From: Hominiventricola aquisgranensis
Lineage (GTDB): Bacteria; Bacillota; Clostridia; Lachnospirales; Lachnospiraceae
Assembly: GCF_040096225.1 (NCBI RefSeq)
Contig: NZ_JBBMFC010000001.1
Span: 1 to 64,000, forward strand
DNA length: 64,000 nt
Direction of reading: 5' to 3'
Part shown: positions 25,969 through 34,546 of the stretch, in pieces
Position numbering within the stretch: position 1 is the first letter of the stretch
Layout: each line of letters opens with the position of its first letter
Position numbers and translations under genes: made by a program
The notes under the pieces: model-generated
Database searches by the model: none
What the model was told of the DNA's origin: nothing
The model's input: only the letters and a program-made list of their open reading frames with translations

Positions 25969-26229
25969 ATGATGGATGAAAAGACCATGGTCAGTGATAC
26001 ACTGACCGGTATCAACGGAGAACTGAAAATGTATGCGGAGTATATTTCTCAGAGCGAGGATCCGAAGCTTAAACAGACACTGAAGCAGATGAGAAATAAG
26101 GCAGAGGCTGCTCAGGAGCAGATCTATCAGATCGCCAGGGAGAAATCCTATTATGTGCCTGCGGCCCCAGCAAGCAGAGAAGAAATCGAACAGGTGAGAT
26201 CACTGTTTAAGCCGGAGTCAATGCTGTAA
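25969..26229 (+). CDS. Coat F-domain-like spore protein
   Basis: An 86-residue helical protein. MVSDTLTGINGELKMYAEYISQSEDPKLKQTLKQM and the C-terminal YYVPAAPASREEI resemble the Coat F domain family, which forms a small four-helix bundle in spore coats. AGGAGG lies eight bases before the ATG. It is co-oriented with the preceding 61-residue gene and probably forms an operon with it. The family call is by eye and moderately sure. Confidence 0.55.
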   Translation: MMDEKTMVSDTLTGINGELKMYAEYISQSEDPKLKQTLKQMRNKAEAAQEQIYQIAREKSYYVPAAPASREEIEQVRSLFKPESML

Positions 26230-26242
26230 ATACTTCATTGTA

Positions 26243-26469
26243 GCAGCAAAAAAGCTCGGATAAAGTCTTGCGGTAGCCCCGGGTGATAGAATAAAAGCTC
26301 GTATGACGTGTATCGGACAAACTAAGCTCTGTGTATCGTCTGGATACGTACACTTGCAGTGTACGCACCAGCCGACACACGGAGCTCACTTCGTTCGCTC
26401 CAAGTCATAGCAGCGCAGTTTATTTCTATCGCCCTGGGCTGTTGCAAGTTTTGGGAGCTTTTCTGCTGC
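26243..26469. repeat. Long palindromic dispersed element, copy A
   Basis: A 227-bp imperfect palindrome. The ends 26243-26257 and 26455-26469 match in 14 of 15 positions as inverted repeats, and the centre is CGTACACT-TGC-AGTGTACG (26347-26365). Two inner blocks (26291-26319 and 26396-26424) recur almost unchanged in copy B at 57.3 kb, the first being identical over 29 bases. It carries no credible gene. Function is unknown; it could be a structured RNA or a transposable miniature element. Confidence 0.8.
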
Positions 26470-26506
26470 ATTCGCGAGCTGTTACGGTGCATAAAACTTG
26501 TAGCTG

Positions 26507-26641
26507 CCGCAGGTCTGCATGTGCAGGGGACGTCCGCAGTCCCGGTACTTGCTTCCGACCGAGCCTCTGGCGAAGGTCGAAGCTTAGTACCGCTGGACGA
26601 GGAATTAGCGGGAGCGGTTCCTCTGCACATGCTGCCTGCGG
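26507..26641. repeat. Second imperfect palindrome in the same gap
   Basis: Inverted pairs are nested: CCGCAGG 26507-26513 with 26635-26641, GCATGTGCAG 26517-26526 with 26623-26632, CGGTACT 26543-26549 with 26586-26592, GCTTCCGACC 26551-26560 with GGTCGAAGC 26575-26583. Together with copy A it fills most of the 522-bp gap before cbiK. No B12 riboswitch consensus is seen in it. Confidence 0.65.
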
Positions 26642-26751
26642 TGGATATAAGGTCTGTGTCTTTGAGCTATTCCAATTCGGGTTATAGACTTTTTTGCCGA
26701 ATCAGGCTACACTAAGTAATAGTAGAAATCAAATCAAGGAGTATCTATCGT

Positions 26752-27525
26752 ATGGCGAAAAAAGCAATTTTAGTAGTGAGTTTTGGAACCAGTGTAAATG
26801 CAACCAGAGAGAAAACCATTGATCGGATAGAGGCAGATATTCAGAAGGCAATGCCAGACAGAGCATTCTATCGTGCCTGGACCAGCGGTATGATCATCCG
26901 AAAAATAGAAAAGCGAGATGACGTACATATCAACACCGTGGAAGAAGCCATGAAGCAGATGCTTTTAGATGGAATTACGGATGTGATCGTGCAGCCAACC
27001 CATGTGATCCGAGGAATTGAATATGATCAGTTGAAAGAAGCTGTTCTGGAAAGACGCAGTCAGTTTGAACAGGTTCGGATTGGTACTCCGCTGCTGACTA
27101 CTTCGGAAGATACAGACGAGGTACTTCAGGCAGTGATGGCAGAGATTGGAACTATCGAAAAAGAGGAAGCAGTTGTATTTATGGGACATGGAACCCCTCA
27201 TGATAGTAACAGTGTTTATACAGAACTGGATCAGCGGCTGAAGGAACTGGGATATTCACAGGTATTTATGGGAACAGTGGAAGCAGAACCATCTTTGGAT
27301 ACTTTGCTTGAGAAGATTCAGACGTTGCATGTGAAAAGAGTCATTCTTGCACCGTTTATGGTGGTGGCAGGAGACCATGCTATAAATGATATGTCAGGCG
27401 ATGAGGATGATTCCTGGAAAAGCACATTTGAAAAAGCCGGATATGAAGTAGAATGCATCTTGAAAGGATTGGGTGAATACCCAGCGGTTCGACAGATCTA
27501 TGTGAAACATGCGTTGGAAGCGTAG
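26752..27525 (+). CDS. cbiK: Sirohydrochlorin cobaltochelatase
   Basis: Inserts cobalt into sirohydrochlorin in anaerobic cobalamin synthesis. It is 257 residues, the usual CbiK length, with the metal and catalytic residues His in FMGHGTPHDSN, Glu in GTVEAEPSLD and His in VAGDHAINDMSGDE. The start LVVSFGTSVNATREKTI is also typical. It is a lone gene here, with no other cob/cbi genes nearby and no leader that looks like a cobalamin riboswitch. A strong terminator follows. Confidence 0.92.
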   Translation: MAKKAILVVSFGTSVNATREKTIDRIEADIQKAMPDRAFYRAWTSGMIIRKIEKRDDVHINTVEEAMKQMLLDGITDVIVQPTHVIRGIEYDQLKEAVLERRSQFEQVRIGTPLLTTSEDTDEVLQAVMAEIGTIEKEEAVVFMGHGTPHDSNSVYTELDQRLKELGYSQVFMGTVEAEPSLDTLLEKIQTLHVKRVILAPFMVVAGDHAINDMSGDEDDSWKSTFEKAGYEVECILKGLGEYPAVRQIYVKHALEA

Positions 27526-27536
27526 AAGTGATAAAA

Positions 27537-27577
27537 AGTGAATTTTCACTGAAAAAAGTGAAAATTCACTTTTTTTG
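27537..27577 (+). terminator. Terminator of cbiK
   Basis: AGTGAATTTTCACT (27537-27550) pairs with AGTGAAAATTCACT (27557-27570), then seven T. Confidence 0.9.
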
Positions 27578-27699
27578 CATGTGTTTGTGAAGAAAAATAT
27601 CGCGATTTCCTCCATGGAAAATCCACACATCCTGTGTTATACTCATAAAGAATGTATATACTACACAGAAGAAAAGAACATGGAGGTCATACAAGATTT

Positions 27700-30620
27700 A
27701 TGACAGTAGAGCAGTTAGCAACTTATGAACTGATAGAAAAACAGCAGATCCCGGAGATGAATTCTGTAGGATATCTGCTGCGTCATAAAAAGACAGGTGC
27801 GAGGGTGGCACTTTTATCTAATGATGATGAAAACAAAGTATTTAATATAGGATTTCGTACACCGCCATCAGACAGTACGGGTGTACCGCATATTATGGAA
27901 CATTCCGTACTCTGCGGTTCCACAGATTTCCCGGTGAAGGATCCGTTTGTGGAACTGGTGAAGGGTTCCCTGAATACGTTCCTGAATGCCATGACTTATC
28001 CGGACAAGACGGTGTATCCGGTAGCAAGCTGCAATGAACGGGATTTTCAGAACCTGATGCATGTGTATCTGGATGCAGTATTTCATCCGAACATTTATAA
28101 GGAAGAGAAGATCTTCCGTCAGGAAGGCTGGCACTATGAGCTGGAAAATACGGACAGTCCGCTGATCTACAACGGAGTGGTCTATAATGAAATGAAGGGT
28201 GCACTGTCTTCTCCGGAAGATATGTTGGACAGTGAGATCATGCGGGTACTGTACCCGGATACGCCATATTTCCATGAGTCCGGCGGAGACCCGAAAGTGA
28301 TTCCGGAGCTGACATACGAGGCATTTCTTGATTTCCACAGAAAATACTATCATCCGTCCAACTGTTACATCTATCTGTACGGCGATATGGACATGGCAGA
28401 GAAGCTGGCATGGATCGATGAGAAATATTTAAGCCATTATGAGTATCTGGAGATGGATTCCAACATTGCCCTGCAGAAGCCATTTGCAAAGCCGGTGGAG
28501 AAGACCGTGGAATATCCGGTGTCTGAAGAAGAGACCGACGATGCACAGGCATATTTATCTTACAGCACAGTGGTTGGAACCTCGCTGGACGCAGATCTTT
28601 ATCTGGCATTTCAGGTGCTGGAATATGCCCTGCTGTCTGCACCGGGAGCACCGCTTAAAAAAGCTCTGCTGGATGCAGGAATTGGAAAAGACATTTTAAG
28701 CTCTTATGAAAATGGTATTGCGCAGCCGTATTTTTCTGTGATTGCAAAGCATGCAAGAGAAGACCAGAAGGACGAATTCATGAAAGTGGTCAGAGAGACA
28801 CTGGAAGGAATTGTGAAAAACGGATTTGACCGGAAGGCTCTGCTGGCTGGCATCAATTACTATGAATTCCGTTACAGAGAGGCAGATTTTGGAACTTTCC
28901 AAGAGGACTTATGTACGGATTACAGATGTTTGACAGCTGGCTCTATGATGAGAATCAGCCGTTCCTTCATCTGATCGCATTAGATCGTTTTGCAAAGATG
29001 AGAGAAAAGCTGGATGAAGGCTATTTTGAAGCTTTGATCAGGACCTGGATCCTTGATAATCCACATGGAGCTCTTCTGGTATTAAAACCGGTGCCTGGTC
29101 TGGAAGCAAAGCAGCAGGAAGCACTGGCAGAGAAGCTGAAAGCCTACAAAGACAGTCTGTCAGAAGAAGAACTGATAGTATTGGCAGCACAGACAAAAGA
29201 ACTGAAGGAATATCAGGATGAGCCATCACCACAGGCAGATCTGGAAAAGATCCCTATGCTGGCAAGAGAGGATATTAAGCGGGAGGCAGCTCCGTTTATC
29301 AATGAAGAGCTGAACGTGGAAGGAACTACCGTTCTTCATCAGAATCTATTTACCTCCGGTATCAATTATATCAGACTGTTGTTTGATGCCAAAGAGGTAC
29401 CGGCGGATCTGATTCCGTATCTTGGTCTGTTAAAACATGTGCTGGGATATATGGATACGGATAATTATAACTATGGTGAGTTGTTCAACGAGATCAACTG
29501 CCATACCGGAGGCATCACTTCTACCGTAAATCTGTATGGAAATATGAGGGAGCCGGAAAAATACCGGATCATGGTGGAGCTGCGCTGCAAGGCACTGGTT
29601 TCAGATACAGATTTTGGATTTGCCATGATGCGTGAGATCTTAAGCCGAACCAGGCTTACCGACACCAAACGTCTCTATGAGATCGTGGCACAGGTGAAAT
29701 CAAGATTACAGATGTATCTGACTGGTTCCGGACACTCCGCAGCGGCAGTGCGGGCGATGGCAGAATTTTCAGATTCTTCCTGGGTGACCGATCAGATCAG
29801 TGGTATTGCATTTTACGGATTGATCGAACAACTGGAAAAGCATTTTGAAGAGAAGAAAGATCAGATCGTGGAAAATCTGAAGCTGGTGATGCAGTATGTG
29901 CTTCGTCCGGAAAATCTGATCGTAAGCTGCACATCTGAAACAGATGGACTGGAAGCCGTGAAGAAGGAACTCCCGGCACTGAAGGCATGTCTGAATACCT
30001 TACCGGTTCCAGAGAGAACCAGAACCGAAGAACTTCTGAAGCGTCCGGCAAAACGGGAAGGCATCAAGACTCCGTCAGCTGTTCAGTATGTGGCGAGAGC
30101 CGGACACATTAAGAAGTACTATGGCACATATCGAATCCTGAAAGTGATCTTAAGCTACGATTATCTGTGGATCCAGGTGCGTGTGAAGGGCGGCGCTTAT
30201 GGCTGTATGAGCGGATTTGGTACTTATGGAGACAGTTATCTGGTATCCTACCGTGACCCGAATCTGGGACAGACCAATGAGGTATTCGAACAGACACCGG
30301 AATATGTGGAACAGTTTGATGCATCTGAGCGTGATATGACCAAATATATTATCGGAACCATCAGTGATATGGATACTCCGCGGACACCGGCCATGGAAGG
30401 CAGCCGTGGTCTTGCATCCTGGCTGACTCAGACAACCCTTGAAGATATTCAGAAATACAGGGATGAAGTACTGGACGCACAGCCGGAGGATATCCGGGCA
30501 CTTTCAGGCGGTATCCGTGAGCTGCTTGAGGAAGGTGCATTCTGTGCTATTGGAAATGAGAGTAAGATCGAAAAAGAAAAGGAATTGTTTGACACCACAT
30601 TCCGTTTGTTTGGTGCATAA
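27700..30620 (+). pseudogene. M16C-family (presequence-protease-like) metalloprotease, frameshifted
   Basis: A zinc peptidase of about 973 residues when read through, the usual PreP/CYM1-type length. The inverted zinc motif is HIMEH (His64, Glu67, His68). The frame breaks at 28899-28901. Upstream it reads READFGTF, then goes off; restoring one C in the TTCC run gives PRGLMYGLQMFDSWL and rejoins the downstream frame, which stays open to 30620. The halves are 27700-28974 and about 28900-30620. The ATG at 27700 is preferred (GGAGG at 27682) because a -10 TATACT at 27638 leaves no leader for the start at 27652. It may be a real one-base deletion or a sequencing error; codon use is normal on both sides. 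Confidence 0.85.
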
Positions 30621-30632
30621 AGAGGAGAAACT

Positions 30633-31538
30633 ATGAGTGAACAGAAGAAATCAGGATTTGTAACACTGGTGGGAAGACCTAATGTGGGAAAGTCTACCCT
30701 GATGAACCGGCTGATCGGACAGAAAATCGCTATTACATCCCATCGTCCGCAGACCACCCGAAACAAGATCCAGACGGTCTATACCTGTGATCGTGGACAG
30801 ATCGTGTTTGTAGATACGCCAGGTATTCACAAGGCAAAAAATAAGCTGGGTGAGTATATGGTCAATGTGGCAGAGAAGACTTTGAAGGAAGTAGATGTGG
30901 TACTGTGGCTGGTGGAGCCATCTGACCGTGTAGGAGCAGGAGATCAGCACATTGCCAATCAGCTGAAAAATATCAATACACCGGTTGTTCTTGTCATCAA
31001 TAAGATCGACATGGTGAAAAAAGATCAGGTATTCGGATTTATCGAGGCTTACCGGAAACTGATGGATTTTGCAGATATCGTTCCGGTGTCTGCCCTGAAA
31101 GGCTCCAATGAGGCAGAACTGATCGATGTGATCTTCAAATATCTGCCGTATGGTCCTATGTTTTATGATGAAGATACGGTTACGGATCAGCCTATGCGTC
31201 AGATCGTATCGGAGCTGATCCGTGAAAAAGCACTGAAGCTTCTTGATGAGGAGATTCCCCACGGAATCGCTGTTTCCATTGATATTATGAAGGAACGGCC
31301 AAACCAGCCGATCTGGGATATTGAAGCGACCATCGTGTGTGAGCGGGATTCCCACAAGGGAATTATCATTGGAAAAGGCGGAGCTATGCTGAAGAAGATC
31401 GGGTCTGCAGCCCGCTATGAGATCGAGCGGATGCTGGATGCAAAGGTCAATTTAAGACTCTGGGTCAAGGTCAAGAAAGACTGGCGTGATTCTGACTTCC
31501 TTATTAAAAATTTTGGTTACGACAAAAAAGAAGTATAG
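30633..31538 (+). CDS. era: GTPase Era
   Basis: Ribosome-assembly GTPase of 301 residues that binds 16S rRNA. G1 GRPNVGKST (14-22), G3 DTPGIH, G4 NKID and a C-terminal KH domain with IIGKGGAMLKKIG are intact. It lies 12 bp after the protease gene and starts the conserved era-yqzL-recO order of Firmicutes. Confidence 0.96.
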   Translation: MSEQKKSGFVTLVGRPNVGKSTLMNRLIGQKIAITSHRPQTTRNKIQTVYTCDRGQIVFVDTPGIHKAKNKLGEYMVNVAEKTLKEVDVVLWLVEPSDRVGAGDQHIANQLKNINTPVVLVINKIDMVKKDQVFGFIEAYRKLMDFADIVPVSALKGSNEAELIDVIFKYLPYGPMFYDEDTVTDQPMRQIVSELIREKALKLLDEEIPHGIAVSIDIMKERPNQPIWDIEATIVCERDSHKGIIIGKGGAMLKKIGSAARYEIERMLDAKVNLRLWVKVKKDWRDSDFLIKNFGYDKKEV

Positions 31539-31597
31539 CTTTGATCCGCTTCGGGGATTCTATGAACATACAGAACCGAAGAAGCGGAGGCAGAAGG

Positions 31598-31753
31598 ATG
31601 GACAGTTGGGATCGATTTGCACACACCGGAGATATACGGGATTATCTGGCTTACAGAGTAAAGAACTGCAAGTCCGAGAAAGCAGGAGAGAAAGATGAGC
31701 AGTCAGACCTACACCGTGACCGGCATGGTATTGTCTGCCGCACCGGTCGGTGA
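31598..31753 (+). CDS. YqzL-like small protein
   Basis: A 51-residue protein starting MDSWDRFAHTGDIRDYLAYR, the compact pattern (aromatic-rich, G-D/S-x-x-x-Y-L-x-Y) of the YqzL family that sits between era and recO in many Firmicutes. GGAGG (31586-31590) lies seven bases before the ATG. Its 3' end overlaps recO by 59 bp in another frame, so the last 19 or so codons also encode the RecO start. Function is unknown. Confidence 0.7.
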   Translation: MDSWDRFAHTGDIRDYLAYRVKNCKSEKAGEKDEQSDLHRDRHGIVCRTGR

Positions 31754-32357
31754 TTATGACAAGCTGGTGGTCTTACTGACCAGAGAGCGCGGAAAAATCA
31801 GAGCATTTGCCAGAGGAGCCAGAAGGCCTGGAAGCGCCTTGATGGCTGCGGCAAATGCATTTGCGTTCGGTGAATTTCAGATCTACGAGGGAAGGACTTC
31901 CTATACTATGAGTCAGGCATCGATCCAGAATTATTTTGGCGAATTGATGACGGATTTTGAGGGAGCCTGCTACGGACAGTATTTTCTGGAATTTGCCGAC
32001 TATTATACAAGAGAAAATGCAGATGGGTCGGATTTTCTGAAGCTTGCCTATCAGTCCCTGCGGGCGCTGCTGGTGCCGTCGCTTCCAAGAAAACTGGTCC
32101 GCTACATATATGAACTGAAAGCCATGACGTACAGCGGTGAGTGTCCCCAGACCTTTGAACAGTTTTCGGACTGGAACCTGAATCCATCTACGGAATATGC
32201 TCTTCAGTATGTGGTGGCAGCTTCTGTGGAGAAGCTCTATACCTTTCTTCTGACGGAGGAAGTCTTCGCAGAATTCGCAAGGGTGGTCACGTGGCTTAGA
32301 AAGCATTATGTGGAGCACCGCTTCAAATCGTTGGAAATACTTGAAACTTGCCTGTAA
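31695..32357 (+). CDS. recO: DNA repair protein RecO
   Basis: Recombination mediator of the RecFOR pathway. It is 220 residues, a little short of the common 240-250: N-terminal OB fold (YTVTGMVLSAAPVGDYDKLVVLLTRERGKI and FARGARRPGS) and the helical C-terminal domain. The four-Cys zinc site of many RecO proteins is absent, as in some clostridial ones. It begins inside the yqzL-like gene. A promoter for the next gene lies in its last codons. Confidence 0.92.
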   Translation: MSSQTYTVTGMVLSAAPVGDYDKLVVLLTRERGKIRAFARGARRPGSALMAAANAFAFGEFQIYEGRTSYTMSQASIQNYFGELMTDFEGACYGQYFLEFADYYTRENADGSDFLKLAYQSLRALLVPSLPRKLVRYIYELKAMTYSGECPQTFEQFSDWNLNPSTEYALQYVVAASVEKLYTFLLTEEVFAEFARVVTWLRKHYVEHRFKSLEILETCL

Positions 32358-32369
32358 AGCGGTTATAAT
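32341..32369 (+). promoter_or_regulatory. Promoter for the lipoprotein-glyS unit
   Basis: TTGAAA (32341-32346), 17 bp, TATAAT (32364-32369), straddling the recO stop codon. Confidence 0.75.
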
Positions 32370-32411
32370 GTGGAATAGTTAAGCCCTTGTGGCAGGTAAG
32401 GAGGAAGTTTA

Positions 32412-33008
32412 ATGAAGAAATGGATGTCGGCTGTCTGTGTCCTGATGGCTGTTCTCTTCATGACTGGATGTGGCAAGGATAAGTCCTTCAACCCGTCGGT
32501 ATCTTCACTTTACATAGAAAAAAACGGAGAGATCACACAGGCGATCGTGGAAAGCTTTGCTCAGGAGTACTATAGTCTCGATGAGTTTTCAGCCATGGTA
32601 CAGAAGGAAGTAGATGTCTATAACCAGAAACTGGGAGAGACAAAGATCACGGTCGAAAGTACAGAAGTCAAAGACAGCGTGATGTATCTGAAGCTGCATT
32701 ATGCGGATGCGGATACGTACAGACTTTATAATGAAGAATATCTGTTTGTGGGATCTGTGGAGGACGCTCTGTCAGAAGGGCTGTCATTTAACATGATCTT
32801 CCGTGATGCAGACTATGAAGGTGAATATACAGCAGCGGATGTGACAGAGAATAAGAGTGAAACTGTGGCAGTTGCAAAGGAAGAAGGCGTGATCCAGCTG
32901 GAGAAGCCGGTGAAATACGTCAGCAGCAATGTGGAAATACTGGATGCACATACCGTGGAAGTGATGCCCATTGAAGCGGAAGATGAGTATGCCTATATTA
33001 TTTATTAA
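32412..33008 (+). CDS. Uncharacterised lipoprotein
   Basis: A 198-residue secreted lipoprotein: MKKWMSAVCVLMAVLFMTGCGK gives a signal peptide with lipobox MTGC. The mature part is acidic with predicted alternating helix and strand and two similar-looking halves of unclear kinship; no family is recognised. It lies 18 bp upstream of glyS behind a near-consensus promoter, so the two are probably co-transcribed. Confidence 0.75.
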   Translation: MKKWMSAVCVLMAVLFMTGCGKDKSFNPSVSSLYIEKNGEITQAIVESFAQEYYSLDEFSAMVQKEVDVYNQKLGETKITVESTEVKDSVMYLKLHYADADTYRLYNEEYLFVGSVEDALSEGLSFNMIFRDADYEGEYTAADVTENKSETVAVAKEEGVIQLEKPVKYVSSNVEILDAHTVEVMPIEAEDEYAYIIY

Positions 33009-33026
33009 AGATGAAGGAGAACAGTT

Positions 33027-34424
33027 ATGGAAAAGACAATGGAAAAAATCGTAGCTCTTGCAAAGAACCGTGGATTTGTATATCCAGGAAGTGAGATCTA
33101 TGGTGGACTTGCAAACACCTGGGATTACGGTAATCTTGGAGTAGAGCTTAAGAATAATGTAAAGAAAGCATGGTGGAAAAAATTCGTTCAGGAGAATCCG
33201 TACAACGTAGGTGTTGACTGCGCAATCCTGATGAATCCGCAGACATGGGTTGCTTCCGGACATCTTGGGGGCTTTTCTGATCCACTGATGGACTGTAAGA
33301 GCTGTAAAGAGCGTTTTCGTGCAGACAAACTGATCGAAGATTATATGGATGAGAATCATATTGAGCATGAAGGCGGAGTTGATGGCTGGTCTCAGGAAGA
33401 GATGAAATCCTACATCGACGAGCATGACATCTGCTGTCCGAAATGCGGTAAGAAAGATTTCACAGATATCCGTCAGTTCAACCTGATGTTCAAGACCTTC
33501 CAGGGTGTTACCGAGGATGCAAAAAATACTGTTTATCTTCGCCCGGAGACTGCACAGGGTATTTTCGTAAACTTTAAGAATGTACAGAGAACTTCCAGAA
33601 AGAAGATCCCGTTTGGTATCGGCCAGATCGGAAAATCCTTCCGTAATGAGATCACACCGGGTAACTTCACTTTCCGTACCCGTGAGTTTGAGCAGATGGA
33701 GCTTGAGTTCTTCTGCAAACCGGGCACTGACCTGGAGTGGTTCCAGTACTGGAGAGCATTCTGCCGTGACTGGCTTCTGGCTCTTGGTATCAAAGAGGAT
33801 GAGATGCGTCTTCGTGACCACTCTCCGGAGGAGCTTTGCTTCTATAGTAAAGGTACTACCGACATCGAGTTCCTGTTCCCGTTCGGATGGGGCGAGCTGT
33901 GGGGAATCGCAGACCGTACCGACTATGATCTGACACAGCATCAGACGGTATCCGGTCAGGATATGAGCTACTTCGATGATGAGAGCAAAGAGAAATACAT
34001 TCCGTATGTTATCGAGCCGTCTCTGGGAGCAGACCGTGTGGTTCTGGCATTCCTGTGTGCAGCTTATGATGAGGAGAACATCGGAACCGAAGAAAAACCG
34101 GATATGAGAACAGTTCTTCATTTCCATCCGGCACTGGCTCCGGTTAAAGTTGGCGTTCTTCCACTGTCCAAGAAGCTCAACGAGGGTGCTGAGAAAGTAT
34201 TCACCGAGCTGTCCAAGAAATACAACTGCGAATTCGATGACAGAGGAAATATCGGTAAGAGATACCGCCGCCAGGATGAGATCGGAACTCCGTTCTGCGT
34301 AACCTACGACTTTGACTCTGAGACGGATGGATGCGTAACTGTTCGTGACCGTGACACCATGGAGCAGGAGCGTGTGGCAATTGCTGATCTTGACAAATAT
34401 TTTGATGAGAAATTTGCATTCTAA
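33027..34424 (+). CDS. glyS: Glycine--tRNA ligase, dimeric class II type
   Basis: A 465-residue alpha2-type glycyl-tRNA synthetase, the eukaryote/archaeon-like form common in Firmicutes. Motif 2 lies in IGQIGKSFRNEITPGNFTFRTREFEQME, motif 3 in EPSLGADRV, and the C-terminal anticodon-binding domain follows (about 370-465). A CxxC...CxxC zinc-like insertion (CKSCKE and CPKCGK) is present. The gene is behind a lipoprotein gene and has no T-box leader directly before it. The name glyS is used loosely; some databases call this form glyQS. Confidence 0.95.
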   Translation: MEKTMEKIVALAKNRGFVYPGSEIYGGLANTWDYGNLGVELKNNVKKAWWKKFVQENPYNVGVDCAILMNPQTWVASGHLGGFSDPLMDCKSCKERFRADKLIEDYMDENHIEHEGGVDGWSQEEMKSYIDEHDICCPKCGKKDFTDIRQFNLMFKTFQGVTEDAKNTVYLRPETAQGIFVNFKNVQRTSRKKIPFGIGQIGKSFRNEITPGNFTFRTREFEQMELEFFCKPGTDLEWFQYWRAFCRDWLLALGIKEDEMRLRDHSPEELCFYSKGTTDIEFLFPFGWGELWGIADRTDYDLTQHQTVSGQDMSYFDDESKEKYIPYVIEPSLGADRVVLAFLCAAYDEENIGTEEKPDMRTVLHFHPALAPVKVGVLPLSKKLNEGAEKVFTELSKKYNCEFDDRGNIGKRYRRQDEIGTPFCVTYDFDSETDGCVTVRDRDTMEQERVAIADLDKYFDEKFAF

Positions 34425-34438
34425 TCAGTGCTCAGAGG

Positions 34439-34467
34439 TTGACGAAAATACGTTAAAATGATAATTT
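34439..34467 (+). promoter_or_regulatory. pfp promoter
   Basis: TTGACG (34439-34444), 17 bp, TAATTT (34462-34467). Confidence 0.55.
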
Positions 34468-34486
34468 ATAAGTTGGAGTAATGGTT

Positions 34487-34511
34487 CAGAGCCATAGTCT
34501 GTATGGCTCTG
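34487..34511 (+). promoter_or_regulatory. Leader hairpin of the pfp mRNA
   Basis: CAGAGCCATA (34487-34496), loop GTCTG, TATGGCTCTG (34502-34511). No T run follows, so it is more likely an mRNA-stabilising 5' hairpin than a terminator. Confidence 0.55.
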
Positions 34512-34546
34512 GATAGTTATAAAATATACAACAAAGGAGTATAATT

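Noticed and set aside
26207..26715. Several open frames in the palindromic region before cbiK
   Set aside because: They are open on both strands only because the DNA is palindromic, lack ribosome sites and have shuffled low-similarity products; the shared peptide SDTRHTSFY comes from the 29-base repeat block.
26230..26751. Cobalamin riboswitch upstream of cbiK
   Set aside because: The conserved B12-box and core elements are not seen; the structure is explained by the palindromic repeats.
28911..30620. Downstream protease half as a separate gene
   Set aside because: It has no ribosome site and continues the M16C family without gap after adding one base, so it is the second part of a frameshifted gene.
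33009..33026. T-box leader for glyS
   Set aside because: Only 18 bp separate glyS from the lipoprotein gene, and the common promoter at 32341-32369 leaves no room for a T-box in the 42-bp leader.
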